DNA from: HGM12998 sp900756495
Lineage (GTDB): Bacteria; Bacillota; Clostridia; Oscillospirales; Oscillospiraceae
Assembly: GCA_958477305.1 (NCBI GenBank)
Contig: CAUEFI010000010.1
Location: 1 to 64,000, forward strand
Reading direction: 5' to 3'
Length of the DNA stretch: 64,000 nucleotides
Below the pieces are notes generated by a model. The model searched no databases and was not told where the DNA came from. It saw nothing but the letters and a program-made list of their open reading frames with translations. A program made the translations under genes and the position numbers. Positions 16,141-23,350 of this stretch are shown here, in pieces. The first letter of the stretch is position 1; each line of letters opens with the position of its first letter.

Positions 16141-16841
16141 TGCTCTTCTCCATTTTGGGGTTCGCCGTCTGCCGCTCCCCCTATGTTCATCAAACAGCGC
16201 CTGCTGCGCGCTTCCCCTTCCTGTTCCTCCAGGGTTTGCAGAAAGCCCAGTGCGTGCTCCATTTTCAGAATTTTTCCGACCCTCTTTCCTTTGCTGCCAA
16301 GCGGTATGGCGGTGTCAATCGTGGAAAACGCATAGCGGAACCCCAAATAAAAGCCGTAGCGCACTACGCCATAGAGGCGGTTGTCCCAGGCGCTGTACAA
16401 GTCTGTCACATGCGCCTGGGTTTCCTCGTCAAGCTGCTGTTCCACCTGAGCAAAGAGGTCATTGACCTGTTCCCGCTTCTGGCAGTAACCGACATGCCGT
16501 TTCATGCCGGGCATGGTCATAATCTGATTTTCAATATAGATGTCAAAGGCATCCTCCGGCGCTTCCTGCACAAAGAACTGCTCAAAGCCCGCATATACTC
16601 CCTGGGAAAAGGAAAAACGGAGGGCATATGAGATGTTCTCGCGGCACAGCTTCTCCGCCTCCAGCAAGGCGGCCTTTTGTTCTGCGGTCAAGGCCGGGAG
16701 CAGAACGGCCTTTTCCTCCAGCGTCTCCCAGTTCAGCTCATAATCCTCCAGCTCCGGCCGGTAAGCCGCTTCCATCTCCTCCAGCAATTCGGGCGTAAAC
16801 ATCCGCTCCTGCATCGCCGCCAGTTCATTCTTAAAATTCAT
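16137..16841 (-). CDS. Hypothetical protein, accessory region
   Basis: 234 residues from the ATG at 16841, which has GAGGGG eight bases upstream; a GTG three codons earlier is less likely. Predominantly helical, acidic N-terminal half (MQERMFTPELLEEMEAAYRPELEDYELNW), a central helix repeat with several Tyr and Phe (GVYAGFEQFF, YGVVRYGFYLGFRYAF) and a charged tail. No catalytic motif seen. Similar proteins of unknown function, often paired with small XRE regulators, are common in clostridial genomes. Its promoter region carries the TATAGGGG-type motif shared with the XRE genes to the right, so it is probably controlled by them. Confidence 0.6.
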   Translation of the reverse strand: MNFKNELAAMQERMFTPELLEEMEAAYRPELEDYELNWETLEEKAVLLPALTAEQKAALLEAEKLCRENISYALRFSFSQGVYAGFEQFFVQEAPEDAFDIYIENQIMTMPGMKRHVGYCQKREQVNDLFAQVEQQLDEETQAHVTDLYSAWDNRLYGVVRYGFYLGFRYAFSTIDTAIPLGSKGKRVGKILKMEHALGFLQTLEEQEGEARSRRCLMNIGGAADGEPQNGEEQ

Positions 16842-16846
16842 GTTAA

Positions 16847-16952
16847 ACACCCCTCTATAAATGCGCCCACTATACCGCTATAGGGGACAATATCTACCAT
16901 AAGGGATTATATTTTTCCCTAAATTGCGATATTTTTCCTCTACAGGGGATGG
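16847..16952. promoter_or_regulatory. Divergent control region with repeated TATAGGGG-like motifs
   Basis: Between the hypothetical operon (minus) and the first XRE gene (plus). Motifs resembling CTATAGGGG occur near 16850-16858 (minus strand, TATAGAGGGG), at 16878-16886 and, in weaker form, near 16940 (CTACAGGGG). The same core appears again at 17334-17344 before the second XRE gene. Likely operators for these regulators. Confidence 0.5.
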
Positions 16953-16983
16953 AAATAGGAAAAGATAACATGTTTTAGTTGAA

Positions 16984-17280
16984 ATGGGAAATCGGATTTT
17001 ACAACGTCGCAAGCAGATGCGCATGAGCCAAGAGCAGTTAACTGAGTTAGCAGGAGTTTCTGTCAAAACGGTTATCTCGGCAGAGAAGGGACAAAAGGCT
17101 CTCCGTCCAGAAAATATTGTGCGGTTCAGCAAAGCGCTTAATATGGAGCTGTCCTATCTAATGACTGGAGAGCTATCGGACAGAGATATCCTGTCCGGCC
17201 TAAGTCACCGGGAGCGTATGGCCTTGGACAAAATCTTGGAAGGGTTTCTTTCCATTTGCAAAGGAGAACAAGACCCATGA
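16984..17280 (+). CDS. Small XRE-family HTH regulator
   Basis: 98 residues. The helix-turn-helix is ILQRRKQMRMSQEQLTELAGVSVKTVISAEKGQKALRPENIVRFSKAL; a short helical tail follows (SHRERMALDKILEGFLSICKG) that may mediate dimerisation. It closely resembles the next XRE protein in layout, including the ENGHKAMRPENI-like segment and the C-terminal helix, so the two look like duplicates. No good ribosome binding site is visible; the start is the first ATG after an in-frame stop. Confidence 0.8.
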   Translation: MGNRILQRRKQMRMSQEQLTELAGVSVKTVISAEKGQKALRPENIVRFSKALNMELSYLMTGELSDRDILSGLSHRERMALDKILEGFLSICKGEQDP

Positions 17281-17354
17281 GAGGATTATCACCCCTATGG
17301 TGGATTAAAAAAACCGTTTATTTGGGATAATATACCCTTATAGGGGGGGATTGC

Positions 17355-17681
17355 ATGGAAAGTGAAACGCTGAGGGAGATTGGAAAACGCCTCGCGCACA
17401 CACGTAAAGCGAAAGGGTACACGCAGGAGCAGTTGGCAAATCTCACTGGACTTTCAATAAAAATGATCTCTGCTGCGGAGAATGGACACAAAGCCATGCG
17501 CCCGGAGAATATTATCAAAATCTGTGGTTGCCTTTCTATCTCTGCCGATTATTTACTTTGTGGCGAATCCCCTACCTTGCATTCAATGGTATCCGCCAGC
17601 GAACTCAAACACTTGTCATCAAAGCAAAAAGAAGCGTTATCAAAGCTGATTGAGGACTTCCTTTCAGCATTTCAAGATTAG
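17355..17681 (+). CDS. Small XRE-family HTH regulator, paralogue of the preceding one
   Basis: 108 residues. HTH domain: RLAHTRKAKGYTQEQLANLTGLSIKMISAAENGHKAMRPENIIKIC, then SADYLLCG and a C-terminal helix KQKEALSKLIEDFLSAF. A CTTATAGGGGGG box ends 10 bases before the ATG and doubles as the ribosome binding site, so a repressor bound there would shut off its own gene. AT-rich compared with the metabolic genes. Confidence 0.82.
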   Translation: MESETLREIGKRLAHTRKAKGYTQEQLANLTGLSIKMISAAENGHKAMRPENIIKICGCLSISADYLLCGESPTLHSMVSASELKHLSSKQKEALSKLIEDFLSAFQD

Positions 17682-17742
17682 ATGCTCTTCTTGGAGGCAC
17701 AGAAAAGTTCTAGATCAAACAACAGAAAATCTTTGATACAAC

Positions 17743-17772
17743 GAGCTATCTCTTAAAGATAGCTCATTTTTT
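17743..17772 (+). terminator. Terminator after the XRE pair
   Basis: 9-bp stem (17743-17751 with 17757-17765), 5-base loop, followed by ATTTTTT. Confidence 0.85.
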
Positions 17773-17877
17773 CTGCTTCCAGCCGGCAGGAAATTTCTTT
17801 TATAGAGCCCTTGTTCCCCTACCCCCTGCAGACGGTTCTCTGTACGGCCTGTTTTGCTTATTTGTCCATTCTGCCTT

Positions 17878-18294
17878 TCATTCACGGACTACTGCTCCCA
17901 CTTTATACAGAGAGATGTACCAAATATCAGAGAGTATTAAAATCGGAAAAAACTGCTGGTATGGCACAGCCTGTTCAGGCTCAATCGTTGAGATTGCGTG
18001 CTTGAAGATGATATTTTGTTTCTGATCACTAATCGTTCTGACCGCGACGGTATAGTGGTCAAAGGCTTCTATGATACCCTTTAGCTGAAATCCATTCATC
18101 AGGTATAAAGTGACCTTCGTTCTTTGTGTGCGCATCCTATTTAGAAAGGCATCCTGAACATTACACGCTTGTATAAACACCTCGCCATTTCTATATAGCG
18201 GATAATACTCCTTGATGGGAGAATTACAGGTTACTGTTTCAATGGAATTGCCGTTGCTGTTCAGAATATTGACGGATAGGTATTCGCCCCTCAT
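17878..18294 (-). CDS. hfq: Hfq-like RNA chaperone with N- and C-terminal extensions
   Basis: 138 residues. The middle (about residues 46-110) is a clear Hfq/Sm domain: NVQDAFLNRMRTQRTKVTLYLMNGFQLKGII (Sm1) and HAISTIEP (Sm2, the YKHAIS-type motif; here FKHAIS). Hfq forms hexamers that pair small RNAs with mRNAs. Unusual are the roughly 45 residues before it (SVNILNSNGNSIETVTCNSPIKEYYPLYRNGEVF) and about 28 after it, in place of the usual 6-10 residue N-terminus. A GTG inside (GEVFIQACNVQDAF) could start a normal-length Hfq. It lies among XRE genes in an AT-rich island rather than beside miaA or mutL, so it may be a second, mobile-element copy. Confidence 0.8.
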   Translation of the reverse strand: MRGEYLSVNILNSNGNSIETVTCNSPIKEYYPLYRNGEVFIQACNVQDAFLNRMRTQRTKVTLYLMNGFQLKGIIEAFDHYTVAVRTISDQKQNIIFKHAISTIEPEQAVPYQQFFPILILSDIWYISLYKVGAVVRE

Positions 18295-18403
18295 CTCTAA
18301 CTTAATTTCAGATACTATAATATCTTTTTTTGTCCAAAACGGATAATATATGTGTAATCAACGACAAAAAATAATGCTATTATCTATAATAGCAGGTGAT
18401 ATG

Positions 18404-18703
18404 ATGAATCTTGATATAAGCGCAAGGATAAAAGAACTGAGAGAAGCACAAGGATTATCTACAAATAAACTCTCCAATATGGCAGGGTTATCTCAAAGCT
18501 ATGTGCGGAAGCTGGAAAAAGGCGAAAGTAGACCAACGGTTGAATCGTTGGAATTGCTATGTCATGCGTTAGGTATTACTTTTGAGGACTTTATAAATTA
18601 TAAAGATAAATCCATTGTACAACTTCGAGCTATTAAAATTATTGGAGAATTAAGTGATAGCCAGCTAGAAGGTTTTTGTAAGTTAATGGGCACAGACTCT
18701 TAG
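18404..18703 (+). CDS. XRE-family HTH regulator
   Basis: 99 residues from the ATG at 18404 (AGGTGA four bases upstream; the adjacent ATG at 18401 is too close to it). HTH: RIKELREAQGLSTNKLSNMAGLSQSYVRKLEKGESRPTVESLELLCHALGITFEDFINY, then a short helix. Divergent from the Hfq-like gene, with TATAAT-like elements in the gap facing both ways. Low GC. Confidence 0.82.
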   Translation: MNLDISARIKELREAQGLSTNKLSNMAGLSQSYVRKLEKGESRPTVESLELLCHALGITFEDFINYKDKSIVQLRAIKIIGELSDSQLEGFCKLMGTDS

Positions 18704-18822
18704 TTAGAATCATAAGCGTTATTTTATTATATCAAAAATCAATTAGCTTGTCTATTATCATAGACATTTTTCTTTCCTATCTCTTTTACAATCTGTGCTT
18801 AAGAGAGGTAGGTGGGAATGAT

Positions 18823-19074
18823 ATGCACTTTGATTCTCTTGTGGTTGGACAAACAATTCGCAGATTAAGAAAAACGAGAAGACTTTCACAAGATGTTTTA
18901 AGTGGCCTCGCCGGGATTGCGCGTACCCACTTAACAATGATTGAAAATGGTTCCAAACAGCCGAATTTTGAAACAGTCTGGAAAATTGCTTTAGCCTTAA
19001 ATTTACGTCCAAGTGAACTTGTTAGCATTATAGAGAAGGAAATAGAGGACACCAGCCGTTTGAACATGGGGTGA
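18823..19074 (+). CDS. XRE-family HTH regulator
   Basis: 83 residues from the ATG at 18823, which has AGGTGGG about seven bases upstream. An open frame extends 25 codons before it but reads as a hydrophobic, AT-rich non-coding stretch. HTH: TIRRLRKTRRLSQDVLSGLAGIARTHLTMIENGSKQPNFETVWKIALALNLRPSELV. This is the SinR-like minimal type. Fourth regulator of its kind in 2.1 kb. Confidence 0.8.
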   Translation: MHFDSLVVGQTIRRLRKTRRLSQDVLSGLAGIARTHLTMIENGSKQPNFETVWKIALALNLRPSELVSIIEKEIEDTSRLNMG

Positions 19075-19238
19075 ATAGGTTCGGTAGAACTGGTCTAAGT
19101 AGTCCCTGTCCATGTCGTTCTTCAGTTCAGCGATATCCCTCAGCATAAGTATGATAACTTAAAAGACTTTCACAATACCGTAGCCAAAATCGAGGAAGAT
19201 AAGGTGATAGGTGGTTTCATAAACGGTCGAAGAAAACA

Positions 19239-19288
19239 AATAATCCGAACCTATCTCCTATTGGAAACAGGTTCGGATTATTTTAGTT
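19239..19288 (+). terminator. Terminator in gene-poor stretch
   Basis: A 14-bp perfect stem (19239-19252 with 19269-19282), 16-base loop, then a T-rich tract. No intact gene precedes it closely, so it may be left from a deleted gene. Confidence 0.7.
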
Positions 19289-19522
19289 TGCCTTGTCTTG
19301 ACAAAAAAGATGCTATCAATGGCTCGGGCATCCGACAAGTGGTATTTACACCTAAAAATTGAATACACGACGAGAATTTGAGGGGCTTTCTGTTCGCAGG
19401 GGGCCTCTTTTCTCATACCCCGACGCTGCCGCAGGCCCTACAAGGAGGCGTTAGAATTGTCAGCTAAAAACGAGCGACAGGAGGGACGTGTGGTATGGCT
19501 CACGTTAGGGAGATACACCTGT
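19289..19522. other. Gene-poor debris with an orphan translation start
   Basis: No intact gene between the fourth XRE gene and the HEPN gene. AAGGAGG (19442-19448) followed by TTG at 19457 opens a 36-codon frame (SAKNERQEGRVVWLT...) ending at 19567 inside the HEPN gene; it looks like the first part of a truncated mobile-element gene. Confidence 0.4.
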
Positions 19523-19852
19523 TCAAATGAAAAGGGCGGTGCGGATGGTGGAGCACAGGCCGGGTAAATCATCCGTGATGATCTCCCACACCAGCGTCAT
19601 GTTCACGCCTTCATAGTCGTGGACGATGCGGTTGCGGAGGCCGTACATCTCATTCCAAGGGATTTGCGGGTGTGCTTTTACAAAAGCATCGTCAGCGGAT
19701 TTACAGAGTTCCCCCATCTGGCTCAAGTTGAACACACAAGCCTCCACAAGTTTTGTGTCCTTGATGAAGCTGTCATAGGAATACTCTTTGCAGTAGGCGA
19801 TGATTTTCTCCGCATAGCCGAGCAGTTTTTGAAGGATGATCTCATTTCTCAT
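19523..19852 (-). CDS. hepT: HEPN-domain toxin of the HepT/MntA system
   Basis: 109 residues, all-helical HEPN (DUF86) protein. The RX4HXY motif is present as RNRIVHDY near residue 78, the RNase/AMPylation target region of HepT. The start at 19852 overlaps the stop of the MNT gene by 11 bases, the usual arrangement in this type VII toxin-antitoxin system. The toxin cleaves RNA and is silenced when the partner nucleotidyltransferase adds AMP to the Tyr of the motif. An upstream in-frame GTG would overlap the partner more; the ATG start fits family length. Confidence 0.9.
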   Translation of the reverse strand: MRNEIILQKLLGYAEKIIAYCKEYSYDSFIKDTKLVEACVFNLSQMGELCKSADDAFVKAHPQIPWNEMYGLRNRIVHDYEGVNMTLVWEIITDDLPGLCSTIRTALFI

Positions 19853-20141
19853 AAATCGTGACTCCCGTGGATCTAATTTCACGGTCTATGGGCGACCCCT
19901 TCTCAATATGTGACACGTCCAGCAGATCCACTGGCATCTGGGTGGCGCGGCGCACATCCTCTATCAGCCCGACAAAGCGCAGGCCCTTCAAACGGCTGTC
20001 CACCAACAGATCAATGTCGCTTTTTTCGGTGGATGTCCCCTTGGCTACCGAGCCGAACAAGATGGCACTCCGCACACCATAGGCGTCAAAAATTGGCGTC
20101 AACTTTCCCTTGATTTCATTGATTGTCTGTACCCTAGACAT
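19842..20141 (-). CDS. mntA: MNT-domain nucleotidyltransferase antitoxin
   Basis: 99 residues. The minimal nucleotidyltransferase motif GSx10DxD is intact: LFGSVAKGTSTEKSDIDLLVD. AGGAGG lies seven bases before the ATG. It AMPylates the HEPN toxin encoded by the overlapping gene. Sits on the accessory island next to the tRNA-Leu, in keeping with the mobile habit of these pairs. Confidence 0.9.
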   Translation of the reverse strand: MSRVQTINEIKGKLTPIFDAYGVRSAILFGSVAKGTSTEKSDIDLLVDSRLKGLRFVGLIEDVRRATQMPVDLLDVSHIEKGSPIDREIRSTGVTIYEK

Positions 20142-20395
20142 GAGATCGCCTCCTTCCTTACTTTTTATTATAGACGCTTGGAGGGAGAAAAACAATTCTA
20201 TTATGCTATGCTAAAAAAATATTCCAATTTATTATAGCATATTTTTCCCAGTGTTCACAACAGATATATTATCAGTCTATTGGAAAGGTGGAGTTTGAAT
20301 AAAAAGTTCTATTACCCACACCTCAAACGCGAGTGGTGTTATAGAATTTACGCATCAGACGAGCGAGTATAAGCGAGTAACTCAGAGAAAAAGAA

Positions 20396-20425
20396 ATCAG
20401 AGCCGTCAAATACGACGGCTCTGAT
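20396..20425 (-). terminator. Terminator downstream of tRNA-Leu
   Basis: 12-bp stem (20396-20407 with 20414-20425), 6-base loop, followed on the minus strand by TTCTTTTTC. Confidence 0.85.
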
Positions 20426-20427
20426 AA

Positions 20428-20513
20428 TGGTGCCGGTGGTGGGACTTGAACCCACACGGTGTTGCCACCAACGGATTTTGAGTCCGTCACGTCTGCCATT
20501 CCATCACACCGGC
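20428..20513 (-). tRNA. tRNA-Leu (anticodon CAA)
   Basis: 86 bases including an encoded CCA. Acceptor stem GCCGGTG/CACCGGC, type II long variable arm, anticodon loop CTCAAAA giving CAA, and T-loop GGTTCAAGTCC. Its 3' end faces the accessory island (15.4-20.3 kb), the side where integrases usually insert elements. Confidence 0.95.
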
Positions 20514-20583
20514 AAATCCGGCGCATCTAATACGCCGGTAAGCATTATAGCATGGGTTCCAAACTGTGGCAAGAGTTTTTTCA

Positions 20584-21411
20584 TCACTTCCGAAGAAGAA
20601 ATTGTTCTACTGCCGCCCCCACGCCTCCTTCAGTATTGGACAGCGCCTGGAAACGGGCCGCCGCTTTTGCCTCCGGCGTGGCGTTGGCCATGGCAAAAGA
20701 CCATCCGGCCCAAGAGAGCATCTCCAAATCGTTGCCCGCATCTCCAAAGGCCATCACCTGCCCCGCCTCTATTCCAAGCCTTGCGCACAAGGCTCTCAGC
20801 GCTGCGCATTTGGTAACGCCCTCTGCGGCCAATTCCAGGTTGCGCCGGAAAGAACAGGCTACCGTCAGCGGGCCGGTTTCTCCTACCTCGGCCAGCACCG
20901 ACGGCCGGTCGCCGTCAGGCACGTCAAAGACATGAACTTTCTCAACCGTCAGATCCGCCGTGGCATCATCCAGGCTGTCCACCACATCGGTGTGCCGCTC
21001 AAACGTAGCCAGGAATTCCGGCGTCACTGCTGCAGCCCGGACAATCTCCAGCAAACCGCGCTCAACCAGATTCTTTCCGCTGCAGTAGACTTCGAACGGC
21101 AGCCTCCGCTGGCGCAGAACCTCAAAAATGGCGTTGGCCTGGGCGTGCGGCAGTCCTTTCCGAACCAGCCACTCCCCTCGCTCCGCATCCAGTACCGCCG
21201 CGCCGTTGGAGCAGACCGCGTAGCGAATCACCCCCAACTGGGCGGCCACGTCAGTGAGAAGCGCCCAAGCCCGGCCGCTGGCAATGGATACCGCCGCGCC
21301 CTGCGCTGCAGCTGCCCGCAGGGCGCGGATGTTGCGCTCAGGAATTGTAGCGTGGTCATCGTCCAAAAGCGTCCCATCCAAATCCAGCGCAATCAGCTTT
21401 ATCTCTTCCAT
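20584..21411 (-). CDS. HAD-superfamily (Cof-type) sugar phosphatase
   Basis: 275 residues. Motif I is LIALDLDGTLLDDDH at the N-terminus, motif II SIASGR, and the C-terminal GQVMAFGDAGNDLEMLSWAG is the IIB-type motif IV. This group dephosphorylates sugar phosphates or FMN-like small molecules. Last gene of the transketolase operon, one base after the stop of the previous gene, so a pentose- or tetrose-phosphate substrate is possible. Confidence 0.88.
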   Translation of the reverse strand: MEEIKLIALDLDGTLLDDDHATIPERNIRALRAAAAQGAAVSIASGRAWALLTDVAAQLGVIRYAVCSNGAAVLDAERGEWLVRKGLPHAQANAIFEVLRQRRLPFEVYCSGKNLVERGLLEIVRAAAVTPEFLATFERHTDVVDSLDDATADLTVEKVHVFDVPDGDRPSVLAEVGETGPLTVACSFRRNLELAAEGVTKCAALRALCARLGIEAGQVMAFGDAGNDLEMLSWAGWSFAMANATPEAKAAARFQALSNTEGGVGAAVEQFLLRK

Positions 21412-21412
21412 C

Positions 21413-22360
21413 TCAGCCCTTGCGCTTCAAGGCCTCGCGCGCCTTGGCGGCAATTCCCTCGGGAGTCAGTCCGAAATACTCCAGTACCTGCTGGGCCTTG
21501 CCGGAACGTCCAAAGACGTCCTCCACCCCATGGCGGATAACCGGCACAGGACAGTGCTCCGACAAATACTCGGCCACAGCGGCCCCCAGTCCTCCAATCA
21601 CATTGTGCTCCTCAGTGGTGACCACTGCGCCGGTCTCTTCGGCGGCTTTTTTCAGCAGCTCTCCGTCCAGCGGCTTAATGGTGTGCATGTCAATCACCCG
21701 TGCGCAGATACCCTCAGCGGCCAAAATTTCTGCCGCCTTCAGCGCCATCTGAACCATCATGCCCACGGCCACAATGGTCACGTCTCCTCCGTCCCGCAGC
21801 GTAATCCCCTTGCCCAGTTCAAAGGTATAGCCGGGAATAGAGTCGGTGACGCTCTCCACCGCCAGGCGGCCCAGCCGCATATAGGCGGGGCCGTCATAGT
21901 CCAGCAGGGCCTTTACGGCATGGCGCATCTCAGGGCCGTCACAGGGGGATACCACCAGCATATTGGGAATAGCCCGCATCACCGCGTAGTCCTCACAGCA
22001 CTGGTGGGTGGCGCCGTCCTCGCCTACGGATACCCCTCCATGAGAGCCCACCACCTTCACATTAAGGCGGGGATAGGCGATGGAATTGCGCACCTGCTCA
22101 AACGCCCGCCCAGCGGCAAACATGGCAAAGGTGTTGGTAAAGGGTTTCTTTCCGCAGGCGGCCAGTCCGGCAGCCACAACTGTCATATTGGCCTCGGCAA
22201 TCCCCATGTTGAAGAAGCGATCAGGATGCGCTGTGGCAAACCCCTTGGACATGGTGGAGCCGGACAGGTCGGCATCCAGTACGACCAGCTCCGGATATTC
22301 CTCTGCCAGCGCCACCAGCGCCTCGCCATAGGCGGCACGCGTTGCAATCTTCTCGCTCAT
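21413..22360 (-). CDS. Transketolase C-terminal subunit
   Basis: 315 residues: the pyrimidine-binding and C-terminal domains of a split transketolase, as found in many Firmicutes and archaea. ATRAAYGEALVALAEEYPELVVLDADLSGSTM opens the pyrimidine domain; GVSVGEDGATHQCCEDYAVMRAIPNM contains the conserved H/Q region around the thiamine pyrimidine site. It pairs with the N-terminal subunit encoded directly upstream to transfer two-carbon units in the pentose phosphate pathway. Confidence 0.92.
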   Translation of the reverse strand: MSEKIATRAAYGEALVALAEEYPELVVLDADLSGSTMSKGFATAHPDRFFNMGIAEANMTVVAAGLAACGKKPFTNTFAMFAAGRAFEQVRNSIAYPRLNVKVVGSHGGVSVGEDGATHQCCEDYAVMRAIPNMLVVSPCDGPEMRHAVKALLDYDGPAYMRLGRLAVESVTDSIPGYTFELGKGITLRDGGDVTIVAVGMMVQMALKAAEILAAEGICARVIDMHTIKPLDGELLKKAAEETGAVVTTEEHNVIGGLGAAVAEYLSEHCPVPVIRHGVEDVFGRSGKAQQVLEYFGLTPEGIAAKAREALKRKG

Positions 22361-22362
22361 CT

Positions 22363-23208
22363 CTATTTCCCCTCCAGTTCCGCCAGCGCACCGCGCAGCT
22401 CTGCCATGGCCCTTTCATACTGCTCATCGTTAGGGGCCTTGCCATGCCAGCCGGCGTCATTTTCCATGAAGGAAACCCCTTTGCCTTTTACAGTCCTGGC
22501 CAGCAGAACCACAGGCGCCCCCTTCAAGGTTTTCGCCCGTGAAAAGGCCTCATCCAAGGCCGCCATATCGTGGCCGTCCACAGCGATTACCTGCCATCCA
22601 AAAGCCTGGAACTTCTGGTCCAGGGGTTCAGAAGGCATCACATCGGCGGTTCTGCCGTCAATCTGGAGCCCGTTTACATCTACCACAGCGCAGAGGTTAT
22701 CCAGGTGGAACTTGGCCGCAGACATGGCCGCCTCCCACACCTGACCTTCCTCTACCTCGCCGTCGCCGAGGACAGCGTAAACCCGGTAGTCCTTTTGGTC
22801 CATCTTTCCCGCCAAGGCCATTCCCACAGCGGCGGAGATCCCCTGCCCCAGCGAGCCGGTTGACATGTCTACGCCGGGGACATGCACCATATCGGGATGG
22901 CCGGAAAAATGCCCCTCAATGGATCGGAAGAGTTTCAGCTGCTCCTCCGGGAAATAGCCTCTGAGAGCCAGCGCCGCATAGAGCGCAGGTGTACAATGGC
23001 CTTTGGAGAGGACAAGCCTGTCCCGTTCCGGGTCCTTCGGGTTCTTTGGGTCTACCCGCAGAATGCTGAAATAGAGGTCGGTCAGTATATCCGCAACGGA
23101 CAGCGAACCGCCGATATGTCCGGAAGCGGCGGTATGGACCATATCCATCGCCAGCAGTCGAACGCGGGCCGCCGCCGTCGCCAGGGCGTGCGCCTTTGCC
23201 TGTTCCAT
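22363..23208 (-). CDS. Transketolase N-terminal subunit
   Basis: 281 residues from the ATG at 23208 (AAGGGTGA upstream). It carries the thiamine diphosphate pyrophosphate domain: HTAASGHIGGSLSVADIL near the start, and the ThDP/metal motif AVLGDGEVEEGQVWEAAMSAAKFHLDNLCAVVDVN near residue 150 (GDG-x26-N). The active enzyme is a heterotetramer with the next gene product. Stop and start of the two genes nearly touch, so they are co-translated. Confidence 0.93.
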   Translation of the reverse strand: MEQAKAHALATAAARVRLLAMDMVHTAASGHIGGSLSVADILTDLYFSILRVDPKNPKDPERDRLVLSKGHCTPALYAALALRGYFPEEQLKLFRSIEGHFSGHPDMVHVPGVDMSTGSLGQGISAAVGMALAGKMDQKDYRVYAVLGDGEVEEGQVWEAAMSAAKFHLDNLCAVVDVNGLQIDGRTADVMPSEPLDQKFQAFGWQVIAVDGHDMAALDEAFSRAKTLKGAPVVLLARTVKGKGVSFMENDAGWHGKAPNDEQYERAMAELRGALAELEGK

Positions 23209-23300
23209 TTGATCACCCTTCTCTTTTCTATCACTGGTTTTTTCACACAGCAATTCATCGTATCCAGTATATTACACCAAGCCCTGAATTGCAAGGGGCA

Positions 23301-23338
23301 GAAAGGCCGGGCGGCCCAACGGGCCCGCCCGGCCTTTC
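23301..23338 (-). terminator. Terminator after the MATE gene
   Basis: GC-rich stem of about 17 bp with one bulge (23301-23317 with 23321-23338), followed on the minus strand by a short T-rich tract. Confidence 0.7.
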
Positions 23339-23350
23339 ATGCCGCTGCAC

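Noticed and set aside
20323..20526. 67-codon minus-strand frame over the tRNA
   Set aside because: It is an in-frame reading of the tRNA-Leu gene and flanks.
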